Shown: one piece after another, positions 30,163 to 38,902 of the stretch
Layout of the letters: every line of letters starts with the position of its first letter
Numbering within the stretch: the stretch's first letter is position 1
Origin: Paracoccaceae bacterium
GTDB lineage: Bacteria; Pseudomonadota; Alphaproteobacteria; Rhodobacterales; Rhodobacteraceae
DNA length: 64,000 nucleotides
Direction: 5' to 3'
Assembly (NCBI GenBank): GCA_902632125.1
Contig: CACPBQ010000001.1
Coordinates: 172,546-236,545, forward strand
Position numbers and translations under genes: made by a program
The notes under the pieces: model-generated
What the model was told of the DNA's origin: nothing
The model's database searches: none
Seen by the model: only the letters and a program-made list of their open reading frames with translations

Positions 30163-30495
30163 TTAAGATTTATAATTTTGCTGATCGGCAAATATTGGAG
30201 TTTGTAGATTACGCCACACTTTTGCCTCATCATCTGTCAAAAAATCATATATTTTTTTGGCAAGCGTAGTGTTAAATCCCTGGTCTTCGTTGCACGCTAT
30301 ATAACAAGCGTGAATTTTTCTTTGATCTACCGCCTCTATACCCAACTTTCTTTCCATTTTTGTTTGAATAATAAGCGGAGGGATATGATCTGAGTTTAAA
30401 ACTTCATCTAGAGAATTTAGAGCATCTTTTGGCCAATTTTTAGCTAAAAGAGCTGAAAGTTGGGCTGTTTTTGAGGACTTTTTATTATCCGACAT
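30163..30495 (-). CDS. Hypothetical protein
   Basis: 110-aa ORF with start and stop; no recognised domain. Confidence 0.55.
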   Translation of the reverse strand: MSDNKKSSKTAQLSALLAKNWPKDALNSLDEVLNSDHIPPLIIQTKMERKLGIEAVDQRKIHACYIACNEDQGFNTTLAKKIYDFLTDDEAKVWRNLQTPIFADQQNYKS

Positions 30496-30730
30496 TTAAT
30501 TGAGTTCCTTCAATAGATGCAAAGCAGCGTTAAAAACTCGAACAAGAGAAGCGTAAATCTAACAACATAAAGCAAAAACACAGAAATAAAGATAAATAAA
30601 TATCGTAAAGCTCTGCGATTTACTATTTTTACTTCTTTTTTATGATTAGATGACTAGGAAGAAAAGATAACACTTAAAGTAACAACTTTAGTTGATTGTA
30701 TAAAGCAAAAGAAGTGGCCTTCTCAAGATC

Positions 30731-32032
30731 TTAGCTAGACGATCCTTGAATTCGTATTTTATCTAAAGGACTTAAATGTACTGTTAGTGCTAGATCTAAA
30801 TCGAATTCAGGTAATTGGTTGCGTTTCTGAAAAGACGATACGTAGTCTCTAAAGGTTCTCTTCAAAGTTTCTACTGCATCAAACTCGTTACCCAGTCTTA
30901 CAATTACAGTGTCATGTACTGGGTAAGCCACAACATCAATCTCCTTTAGGCGCAAAATAGTTTCAGTCATTATATAAGCCTCATGATAGGATAAATCATT
31001 AGTAAAATTGAAGTGTTTGTTATCCAGAAATTTTAAAGCAGGATAGGTTTGTAGGCAGATATCACGAATACGAATAAATTCACTGACATCGTCTAGTATT
31101 CCGCTTTCTGGAAATGGATTTTCTTTAAAAGCATTACCCGAACCAGCAAGCTCCATAATAACTCGTTTCACTTTATCCCGCGAGTTAGCAATGTCCGGAA
31201 TTTGAAAAACCACAGGTTCGTAGACATCATGAAACGTACCAATCATATTCATTGGTTTGCCTGTTAAAGATGAAAGTAAGCATAAAATCATGCCACTTAC
31301 ATCAACTTGCACAACAGGATGATTATTTATTGTGAAGTTGCAGCGTTGGTCTGAATTGAATTCAGTCCAGCCTCCATACCATTGTCCACCTGATCTGGTA
31401 GATCCATTATAAAAAATGCGTTTTGCAGAGGAATAAAACTCTTTAGTTAGTGGGTTATAAAGCGGATACTCCGACCAATAGGCATTCATTTCTGATACTT
31501 GTTCGTAAGCTAAAACGTAATCGGCACTAAACTTTTGCTTCACTTTTGTAAAACTAAGCTTCGGAGCAGAAATATAATCATTTTTATTAGCTAGTTTAGC
31601 GTCATATGTCTCAGAGTCATTAACCAAAACGAAAGGAAGATTTGACTCGATAAAAGTAGCCTCTTCGAGAAAATGTTTTGGTAAGTGTTGGGCTTTAATC
31701 CAGTTTGGTTTTCTAAAGACCACACTTTCAATTACTGAGGCTGTAAAACTTGTTATAACTTTAATATACCCATATTTTTTAAGTAAACTATAAACTTCTT
31801 CGACAGATTGATTATTTACATCAGGAAATAAACTCCAAATCCAAGAAGTTTCTTTGTTATCGTCTATCGACCAATCGAAAGCTTTTCCGTTTACTTTTTT
31901 TGCTACTGCGAGAAACGAAGCTAATATAACCTGATATTTTTTAATCGGCGAAAGCCCAAGTTCTCGGATTAGTTCTCTAACCAAAATATTAGCAGCGCCA
32001 TTTGAAGGGAGATATGAAGGTTTGAAATACAT
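30731..32032 (-). CDS. Hypothetical protein with degenerate family-A DNA polymerase-like palm motifs
   Basis: VVQVDVSGMILCLLSSLTG resembles Pol A motif A (DYSQIELRVLAHLSG); NSRDKVKRVIMELAGSGNAF resembles motif B (RR..K......G); YHEAYIMTETILRLKEIDVVAYPVHDTVIVR resembles motif C (VHDE). Confidence 0.6.
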   Translation of the reverse strand: MYFKPSYLPSNGAANILVRELIRELGLSPIKKYQVILASFLAVAKKVNGKAFDWSIDDNKETSWIWSLFPDVNNQSVEEVYSLLKKYGYIKVITSFTASVIESVVFRKPNWIKAQHLPKHFLEEATFIESNLPFVLVNDSETYDAKLANKNDYISAPKLSFTKVKQKFSADYVLAYEQVSEMNAYWSEYPLYNPLTKEFYSSAKRIFYNGSTRSGGQWYGGWTEFNSDQRCNFTINNHPVVQVDVSGMILCLLSSLTGKPMNMIGTFHDVYEPVVFQIPDIANSRDKVKRVIMELAGSGNAFKENPFPESGILDDVSEFIRIRDICLQTYPALKFLDNKHFNFTNDLSYHEAYIMTETILRLKEIDVVAYPVHDTVIVRLGNEFDAVETLKRTFRDYVSSFQKRNQLPEFDLDLALTVHLSPLDKIRIQGSSS

Positions 32033-32235
32033 AGACTGTCATGGGTGCAAGTTTCATGCCTAAATATAAAATGCAGATTTTCAACAAAAGATATTGCCGC
32101 GATTTATGTGCCGGACTTTGGTTCGGCAAAGTGCGAACCCACTTTAGCATTATGTAACTTTACATAACGGTTATTTTTAGGAAGGATGTTTAATAAGAAT
32201 ACAATCTTTCAGCAATTGATAAAGGAGCACAGCCC

Positions 32236-32586
32236 TTGAACAAAAATTGTACTCAAAAACAAATAAAGAAATTATGTCAAACCTATTCAAAAGAAACCGG
32301 AACTGAATTTACAAATTATTACGATACAAAATTTTTAGAATGGCTTGAGAAATCAAACCCTACACAGGAAGAAAATAAGCCGATATTTTATACTTTTATT
32401 GAATCTAACAAATTTGCCCAAGCAATTATGGACGCATACATGGCCTCAATGAATCAAGTATCTCAGAAACTAGATAATCAAGTATCAAAGAAAGCATATA
32501 CTAAACAAGAAGTTATCGACATTGTCTTCCAAGCATTCGATTCAGCAAAAACAATAGGTGAAGGGCAAATTCGAAATTTAAAATAA
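32236..32586 (+). CDS. Hypothetical protein
   Basis: 116-aa ORF, TTG start preceded by AAAGGAGC; no recognised domain. Confidence 0.55.
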   Translation: MNKNCTQKQIKKLCQTYSKETGTEFTNYYDTKFLEWLEKSNPTQEENKPIFYTFIESNKFAQAIMDAYMASMNQVSQKLDNQVSKKAYTKQEVIDIVFQAFDSAKTIGEGQIRNLK

Positions 32587-32693
32587 TTTTTTATATTTTT
32601 AAAATTTGCTAGTCATAAATTTGGAACTTAACCAAAAATCCTACAAATTAACTGTTGTAGTTATAACATTATAATTAAGAAAAATATAAAATC

Positions 32694-32767
32694 TGGAGGC
32701 GAGTACCGGAATCGAACCGGTGTACACGGATTTGCAATCCGCTGCGTCACCACTCCGCCAACTCGCC
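32694..32767 (-). tRNA. tRNA-Cys(GCA)
   Basis: GGCGAGTTGGCGGAGTGGTGACGCAGCGGATTGCAAATCCGTGTACACCGGTTCGAATCCGGTACTCGCCTCCA: cloverleaf, anticodon GCA, TTCGAAT T-loop, encoded CCA. Confidence 0.96.
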
Positions 32768-32922
32768 CCACAATCTGGTTGTGCTAGCCTATGATTAAAG
32801 CAGAAGCAAGCAATTTAATGTCAGTTAATCATTGAATGCGAGTTTAAGAAATAAAAGAAAATGATAAATTCTTTATGAAACTTGCAAAAATTCTTAGATA
32901 AAAATTTATTTTGTATGAATAA

Positions 32923-33342
32923 CTAAATATCTGCAATGCTGGGAACCATGGTACCCAGCATTGTTGCTACTAGTTTTTCTTTCTTATCGCTGACTGAATA
33001 TACATCAGACTTGACAACTAAAAGCCTTCTTCCTGCTTTTATCACCGATCCAATAGCTTTTAACATGCTGCCGTCAGACGGTGAAAGTAATTGAATTTTC
33101 ATTTCAGAAGTCAAAACCTCTTGACGGTTTTCCATTTTTGTAAGCGCTGCATACCCAGCTGCACTATCACCTATTGAAAAAGTTACTCCTGCATGCCCAA
33201 AACCATGTTGCTGCATTAGGCTGGAATTAAGTTTTAAGGAGATAATAACTTTTCCCTGTTCGACTGAAATAAGTTCAGCTCCTATTGTTTTCATAAAGGC
33301 TTGGCTCTCAAAGCTTTGCGCAACTCTGTCAAAAATATCCAT
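32923..33342 (-). CDS. PaaI family thioesterase (hotdog fold)
   Basis: MQQHGFGHAGVTFSIGDSAAGYAALTKM. Confidence 0.85.
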   Translation of the reverse strand: MDIFDRVAQSFESQAFMKTIGAELISVEQGKVIISLKLNSSLMQQHGFGHAGVTFSIGDSAAGYAALTKMENRQEVLTSEMKIQLLSPSDGSMLKAIGSVIKAGRRLLVVKSDVYSVSDKKEKLVATMLGTMVPSIADI

Positions 33343-33360
33343 ACAAGCTCTTATAAATGA

Positions 33361-33395
33361 ATAAAGAGCGCTTGCCGAAGGTAAGCGCTCTTTAT
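33361..33395. terminator. Bidirectional terminator hairpin
   Basis: ATAAAGAGCGCTT-GCCGAAGGT-AAGCGCTCTTTAT, perfect 13-bp arms. Confidence 0.75.
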
Positions 33396-33447
33396 TTGGA
33401 ATTTTAAAACTAAGTACCTACACACAAGCAAGTACCATGAAATAAAT

Positions 33448-33558
33448 CTAAAGTTTATTCGAACTAGCTTCCGGTGCCACCATAGTTGAAGATGTTCCGG
33501 GTGCATCACAAGCTGCTAGAAAACCCAATAAGCCCATTAAAATTACGATTTTTTTCAT
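33448..33558 (-). CDS. Small putative lipoprotein, 36 aa (absent from ORF track)
   Basis: MKKIVILMGLLGFLAACDAPGTSSTMVAPEASSNKL; lipobox LAAC; purine-rich AGGGAAAA upstream. Confidence 0.6.
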   Translation of the reverse strand: MKKIVILMGLLGFLAACDAPGTSSTMVAPEASSNKL

Positions 33559-33600
33559 ACCAATATTTTCCCTTTAGATATAAAGTTATTAAAACAAGAT

Positions 33601-33717
33601 TTAGTTAGCTGCCTCTTCAGATGCAAACCAATCCAGTGGATTCAAATTATACTCGCCTAAGGTAGAACATCCCGATAGGAAAGTCACCAATAAAAGACTT
33701 ACTACAAACGATTTCAT
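33601..33717 (-). CDS. Small putative lipoprotein, 38 aa (absent from ORF track)
   Basis: MKSFVVSLLLVTFLSGCSTLGEYNLNPLDWFASEEAAN; lipobox LSGC; AAAGGAG upstream of ATG. Confidence 0.65.
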   Translation of the reverse strand: MKSFVVSLLLVTFLSGCSTLGEYNLNPLDWFASEEAAN

Positions 33718-33963
33718 GAACATCTCCTTTCAAACCAACATCAAAAAAACTTTGCCGTAAGTCAATAACTATAATTCAAAGATTCAACTTTATAATTTGA
33801 AAAACAACGCTTCTAAAGCTTTTTTAACCTAAAAAAGCTTTTTGTACCCTTTTTACATATAGAGACCAAAATTATTATTAACCCGTTTTTTGCTAATCAT
33901 ATCGTTAGACGCGAATTTAAAAATACTATAACATCAGGTTAAAACACAGGGTTCACAGCAGAA

Positions 33964-34749
33964 ATGAAACTTTCTATTCACGGGTGTAGGGGCTCGATAG
34001 CCACCTCTTCTCATTCAACTCAAAAATATGGAGGCAATACATCCTGTTTTGAAGTAATAAGCAATAGTCAGCAGATAATCCTTGATGCCGGTTCTGGTTT
34101 TAAAAATGTTAAATTTTTAAAAACACGAGAGACTTTTTTATTACTAAGCCATTTTCATCATGACCACATACAAGGCCTACCCTTCAATCCTCAACTTTTT
34201 GACCCAAATAACGAAATTATAATTTCAAGTGACTTATACGATATAGAACTTGTAGAACAGACCATTCAAAAGTATTTTTCGCCGCCTTACTTTCCAATTG
34301 ATATCATATCGTCACTATCGAATATAAAGTTCTTACCTTTTAAAACGGTTCAGGAAAATCTTAAGAACCATATAGATTTGAATTCGATGCTTCTCAAACA
34401 TCCAGGCGGCAGCATTGGTTACAAATTAACAGATAAAAATAGCTCACTTGTTTATCTTTGTGATAACGAATTTGAGGAGGATCAAAGAAAAAACTTATCT
34501 AGTTTTTCAAAAAATGCGGACCTATTAGTATGGGACGGTATGTTTACTCAAAAAGAACTTGTCGACAAAAAGGGTTGGGGCCACTCGTCTATAGAACAAG
34601 CTATTGACTTCAACACACTGGCAAAATGTAAAAAAATCCTAATTACTCACCACGCCCCAAGCAGAAGCGACAAAGAACTCGACCAAATAGCAAAAGATTT
34701 ACCAGATTTTTTCACGATCGCCAGAGATGGATTAGAAATGGAGGTGTGA
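33964..34749 (+). CDS. MBL-fold metallo-hydrolase
   Basis: HFHHDHIQGLPF metal motif, LILDAGSGFKN, HHAPSRSD. Confidence 0.85.
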   Translation: MKLSIHGCRGSIATSSHSTQKYGGNTSCFEVISNSQQIILDAGSGFKNVKFLKTRETFLLLSHFHHDHIQGLPFNPQLFDPNNEIIISSDLYDIELVEQTIQKYFSPPYFPIDIISSLSNIKFLPFKTVQENLKNHIDLNSMLLKHPGGSIGYKLTDKNSSLVYLCDNEFEEDQRKNLSSFSKNADLLVWDGMFTQKELVDKKGWGHSSIEQAIDFNTLAKCKKILITHHAPSRSDKELDQIAKDLPDFFTIARDGLEMEV

Positions 34750-34750
34750 A

Positions 34751-35092
34751 ATGAAAAAAATGGAATTAAATGCTGGAACTACTCTTTTTAAAAAAGGTGA
34801 CCCAGCTGATGGTTTATATATCGTAGGGAAGGGCTCTGTTGGAATTTATTTTCCTACTAACCACACAATGGAAAAGCCGGATATTGTATTAAAAGCAAAC
34901 GAGATAATTGGTGAGATGGGCGTCATTGATACGGCACCTCGCATGGCAACGGCCAAAGCAATGGAAGAAAGTATTATTATTTTTGTATCAATTAAGGAAT
35001 TTGAAAAAAAATTAGAAAATTCTGATATGATAATTCGTGGCGTCATGGCAATCCTATCCGAACGCCTGCGTGACCTCCAAAAACGACGATAA
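34751..35092 (+). CDS. Cyclic nucleotide-binding domain protein
   Basis: LFKKGDPADGLYIVGKGSVGIYF, NEIIGEMGVIDTAPRMATAKAMEES phosphate-binding cassette-like. Confidence 0.85.
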   Translation: MKKMELNAGTTLFKKGDPADGLYIVGKGSVGIYFPTNHTMEKPDIVLKANEIIGEMGVIDTAPRMATAKAMEESIIIFVSIKEFEKKLENSDMIIRGVMAILSERLRDLQKRR

Positions 35093-35106
35093 AGGCATTA
35101 GTTATT

Positions 35107-36396
35107 ATGGATATTGCAGAGATCCTAGACTCAGATTTTTTGCATCGTCTTAGTTTTTTCAATTTCGAAAATGCCATAACTGCAGCTTTTTACGCAGATA
35201 AAAATCTTAATTTGTTAAATGCCAACAAAAATTTCGAAAACTTATTTAGCAAGGGTATTGAAACGAAATCGCAAAATCTTTTGACGCTTTTGGCAAACCT
35301 TGGCGTTGAACAAAAAACTATCACTGATTTTAAAACAACTTTGCATAAAGATGGTAAAGTTTTAATTCCTCAAATCAAAGTCAAACTCAACGATGAAAAT
35401 CGTTACTTTTCATTGCTCTCCACAATGACAAAAAGCTCCATAACGGATAGTTTAAATGGTGTCCAAGGTCAGTTAATCGACCGAACCGCTGAGACGATTT
35501 TAAAAGAAGAAAATGAAAAATTGATGAGCTTAAACAAAGAAGCTTATGACAGTCTAAAAGAAAAAAATACGAAACTGGAAAAAATTTCCAATAGGCTTGC
35601 AAAATATTTATCTCCCCAAATTTATAAAAATATTTTTGAAGCAGAAACTGAGCAGACGAATGACTATAAACGAAAAAAACTGACTGTATTTTTTTCGGAT
35701 ATAAAAGGTTTCACTGATCTTTCAGATTCACTCGACCCTGATCTTCTTGCAGAACTTATAAATGACTACCTTTCTGCAATGACAGAAATTGCATTAAAAT
35801 ATGGTGGAACAATTGATAAATTCATTGGCGATGCCATCTTGATTTTTTTTGGTGACCCTGAAAGTGACGGATTAAAGAACGATGCTTCAAAGTGTCTAAG
35901 TATGGCTATTGCTATGCAAAATAAAGTAGCTGAATTAGATAGACATTGGCGAGAAGATCAGGGAATCACAGAAGGTTTAAAAGTAAGAATGGGCATTTCA
36001 ACTGGCTTTTGTACAGTTGGAAACTTTGGTTCAGTGCAGCGTGTAGATTATACGGTTCTGGGAAGTACAGTAAATTTAGCCTCGCGGTTAGAATCTGTAT
36101 GCCAGCCCAACAAAATATTAGTTGCTCCTGAGACAAAGACACTTTTGGAAAAAGAATTTAAATTTGAGGCTCAAGATACTGTAGAGTTAAAAGGACTAAA
36201 TCTGCCTGTCACTCCATATCAATATTTAGATTTGGAAAAAACAACCCCACCAGAAATACTTGAGGGCGAAGTAGTAGATATAATCGTAAAACAGCCAAGC
36301 GATATAGAAAGAATCTTACATGAGTTAAAATCTCTTCAGAGGGATTATGAAGAAAAGTTATTTCAAACCGTATCGCACAAAAAAAATAAAAAATAA
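35107..36396 (+). CDS. Class III adenylate/guanylate cyclase with N-terminal PAS-like region
   Basis: LTVFFSDIKGFTDLSDSLDPDLLAELINDYLSAMTEIALKYGGTIDKFIGDAILIFFGDPE, VDYTVLGSTVNLASRLES. Confidence 0.92.
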   Translation: MDIAEILDSDFLHRLSFFNFENAITAAFYADKNLNLLNANKNFENLFSKGIETKSQNLLTLLANLGVEQKTITDFKTTLHKDGKVLIPQIKVKLNDENRYFSLLSTMTKSSITDSLNGVQGQLIDRTAETILKEENEKLMSLNKEAYDSLKEKNTKLEKISNRLAKYLSPQIYKNIFEAETEQTNDYKRKKLTVFFSDIKGFTDLSDSLDPDLLAELINDYLSAMTEIALKYGGTIDKFIGDAILIFFGDPESDGLKNDASKCLSMAIAMQNKVAELDRHWREDQGITEGLKVRMGISTGFCTVGNFGSVQRVDYTVLGSTVNLASRLESVCQPNKILVAPETKTLLEKEFKFEAQDTVELKGLNLPVTPYQYLDLEKTTPPEILEGEVVDIIVKQPSDIERILHELKSLQRDYEEKLFQTVSHKKNKK

Positions 36397-36419
36397 TTTA
36401 TATCTAGATTGAGCAGAGC

Positions 36420-37928
36420 ATGAGCCGTAAGAGAAGAAAGCCCAAAACCGAAACGTCAACAACAAAAATCAATTTAACAAAATTGGTAAATGAGAAAATA
36501 TTTTCCCCAATAGACATCAGTAATGTAAAAAAAATTGCCGATGCTTCGATAAAAATTCTTGCTGAAATAGGGATGTCAGATGCACCAGAAGAATTGTGCG
36601 AGCTTGTTCTAGAACACGGCGGTAAGTTAGAGGGATCCAGATTACTTTACCCTCCAGCGTTAATTAAAAATGCAATAGAAAATCATAAACGGGTTGTACT
36701 TTTGGCTGGCCAAACTATCGAAAATGACCTGCTTGTCGGGGGTAATTCTGTCTATGCGGGAACAGGTGGGGCGGCGCCAAATTTGCAAAAACTTGAAACA
36801 AATGAATATGTTGCATCTAAATTAAAAGACCTGTATGACGCTGCGCGGTTAGCAGATAGCTTAGGTAATATTAGTTTTTTTTCTCGGTCCCTAGTTGCTG
36901 GTGATATTGAAGATCCACTAGAATTCGACCTTTCTACTGCAGCAGCAAGTTTAGCTGGCACTTCGAAACATGTTATGGTGCAAGCCTCACATTGGTCTCA
37001 CGTGGTCGCAATAGCTAATCTATGTTACAAACTTGCAAGAGGTGAAAAGAACTTTAAAGCCAGGCCATTTCTCTCATTACATGTAAATCATGCGGTGCCG
37101 CCACTAAGATTTGATCCAGAGAGTATTAAAGTAATGATGGAAGCTGTAAAACGAGGTATCCCTGTTCACTGTAATGTTTTTGGCCAACTTGGAGCTTCTA
37201 GCCCTGTTACAATTGCTGGCTCTGTTGCTCAAACTTTAGCTGAAAACCTAGCAGGTTTAGTGGCAATACACATACTGGATCCAAACGCTTCAAGTATCGC
37301 AGGACCACGCCCAATGATAACAGATCTAAGAACCGGTGGGATGGCTGGAGGAGCCCCAGAGCAATCAATGGCAACTGCAGCAGCAGTTCAAGTTATGCGT
37401 TTCTGGGGGATACCCTGTTCTGTTATAGCAGGAGCCACAGATAGCAAATTAGTCGATTTTCAATCTGGTTACGAAAAAGCGCTGACGATTAACAGCGCTG
37501 TCCAAACCGGAGCTAATTTGATTACTCAAGCAGCGGGTTCTCAGGCCAGTTTAATGGCAGTTAATTTTGGTGCAATGGTAGCAGACAACGAATTAATTGG
37601 TGTTTTATTCAGGTCAAATATAATCCCCAAAATTAACAATGAAACATTAATGCACGAAAGTATAAAAGAGGTAGTCAACAATGAAGGACATTATCTAGGG
37701 CATCCCGAAACTTACAGGCGAATGAAAAGTGATTTTTATTATCCAAAAATTGCAGATCGTAAATCTATAGAAGAATGGGCAAATAGTGAGCAAATGGATA
37801 TGGGAAAACGAGCAGAGGTTGAGGCTTTAGCAATATTAAAAAATTATTGGCCAAGTCACTTACCAAAGAAAATAGTAGATGAATTAAATAATAGATTTCA
37901 ACTCGACTTAAAAAGGCCTGACCAATGA
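36420..37928 (+). CDS. Trimethylamine methyltransferase (MttB) superfamily protein, non-pyrrolysine type
   Basis: ILAEIGMSDAPEELCELVLEHGGKLEGSRLLYPPALI, GTGGAAP, GGMAGGAPEQSMATAAAVQVMRFWGIP; continuous reading frame. Confidence 0.85.
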   Translation: MSRKRRKPKTETSTTKINLTKLVNEKIFSPIDISNVKKIADASIKILAEIGMSDAPEELCELVLEHGGKLEGSRLLYPPALIKNAIENHKRVVLLAGQTIENDLLVGGNSVYAGTGGAAPNLQKLETNEYVASKLKDLYDAARLADSLGNISFFSRSLVAGDIEDPLEFDLSTAAASLAGTSKHVMVQASHWSHVVAIANLCYKLARGEKNFKARPFLSLHVNHAVPPLRFDPESIKVMMEAVKRGIPVHCNVFGQLGASSPVTIAGSVAQTLAENLAGLVAIHILDPNASSIAGPRPMITDLRTGGMAGGAPEQSMATAAAVQVMRFWGIPCSVIAGATDSKLVDFQSGYEKALTINSAVQTGANLITQAAGSQASLMAVNFGAMVADNELIGVLFRSNIIPKINNETLMHESIKEVVNNEGHYLGHPETYRRMKSDFYYPKIADRKSIEEWANSEQMDMGKRAEVEALAILKNYWPSHLPKKIVDELNNRFQLDLKRPDQ

Positions 37929-38854
37929 AAATTGCAGTAATTGGTACTGGTGCGATGGGATCAATCTACGCTGCAAGATTTTCAAGAGCTGGGCATGAAG
38001 TCATTGCAATCGACATTTGGCAGGATCACGTCAATTATATAAATCGAAACGGTCTATTTATTGATGGGCCTGATGGTCAGATTATCGCAAAAAATATAAA
38101 AGCAAGTACAAAGTTTTCAGACTTGAAAGAATGTCATTTCTACATCGTTGCAACCAAAGCTATGAATTTAGAAGAAAGTATCAAAAACCTTAAAGATTGG
38201 ATAAATCTTAACTCACCGATAATTACAATTCAAAATGGACTGGGCGCTGGCGATATAATTTTGAGGCATATGCCAGAAAATAACATTATTTTAGGAGTTG
38301 CTGAAGGCTTTGGAGCAAGTTTACAAAAACCTGGTCACGTTACGCATACAGCAAACAAACAAATAAGGATTGGTTCTATTTCAAAAATATCGAGCGAAAA
38401 AGAACTTAAAAATATAGTTGATGCTTGGCGTTCCGGGGGGTTGAAAACTGAAATATACAAGAATATTGAGCAGTTAATTTGGGAAAAATTACTTTGTAAC
38501 GTAACCCTGTCCGGCCCATGTTCTATTTTTGGCTGCAATGTAAGTGAATTATTCAATAATAAAGAATATTGGAACTTTGCTTTAAATTGTATGCAAGAAG
38601 CATATTCTGTTGGCTTATCGATCGGTGTTCCATTCTCATTTAAAGATCCTGTTGCTTATGTCAGTGATTTTGCGAAAAGGGTTGGTTCCGCCAAACCCTC
38701 AATGTTACAAGATTACGAAAATAAGAAAAAAACAGAAATAGACTTTATTAATGGTGCTATTCCACCTCTTGCAGCAAAGTCCAAAATACCCACACCATTC
38801 AACGATCACGTTTGCAGAATTATTCGTGAGGCAGAAAGAGAAATAAAATCGTGA
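37925..38854 (+). CDS. 2-dehydropantoate 2-reductase family protein (ketopantoate reductase-like)
   Basis: MKIAVIGTGAMGSIYAARFSRAGHEVIAID, KLLCNVTLSGPCSIFGCNVSEL, PSMLQDYENKKKTEIDFINGAI. Confidence 0.9.
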   Translation: MKIAVIGTGAMGSIYAARFSRAGHEVIAIDIWQDHVNYINRNGLFIDGPDGQIIAKNIKASTKFSDLKECHFYIVATKAMNLEESIKNLKDWINLNSPIITIQNGLGAGDIILRHMPENNIILGVAEGFGASLQKPGHVTHTANKQIRIGSISKISSEKELKNIVDAWRSGGLKTEIYKNIEQLIWEKLLCNVTLSGPCSIFGCNVSELFNNKEYWNFALNCMQEAYSVGLSIGVPFSFKDPVAYVSDFAKRVGSAKPSMLQDYENKKKTEIDFINGAIPPLAAKSKIPTPFNDHVCRIIREAEREIKS

Positions 38855-38902
38855 TCGGATAAATTTATTTTATTATACATTCAAAGATACTAATCTGATG
38901 TT

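Noticed and set aside
32694-32767. tRNA-Cys as the attachment site of an integrated island carrying the Pol A-like gene
   Set aside because: No integrase and no direct repeat of the tRNA 3' end was seen nearby; not supportable from this window.
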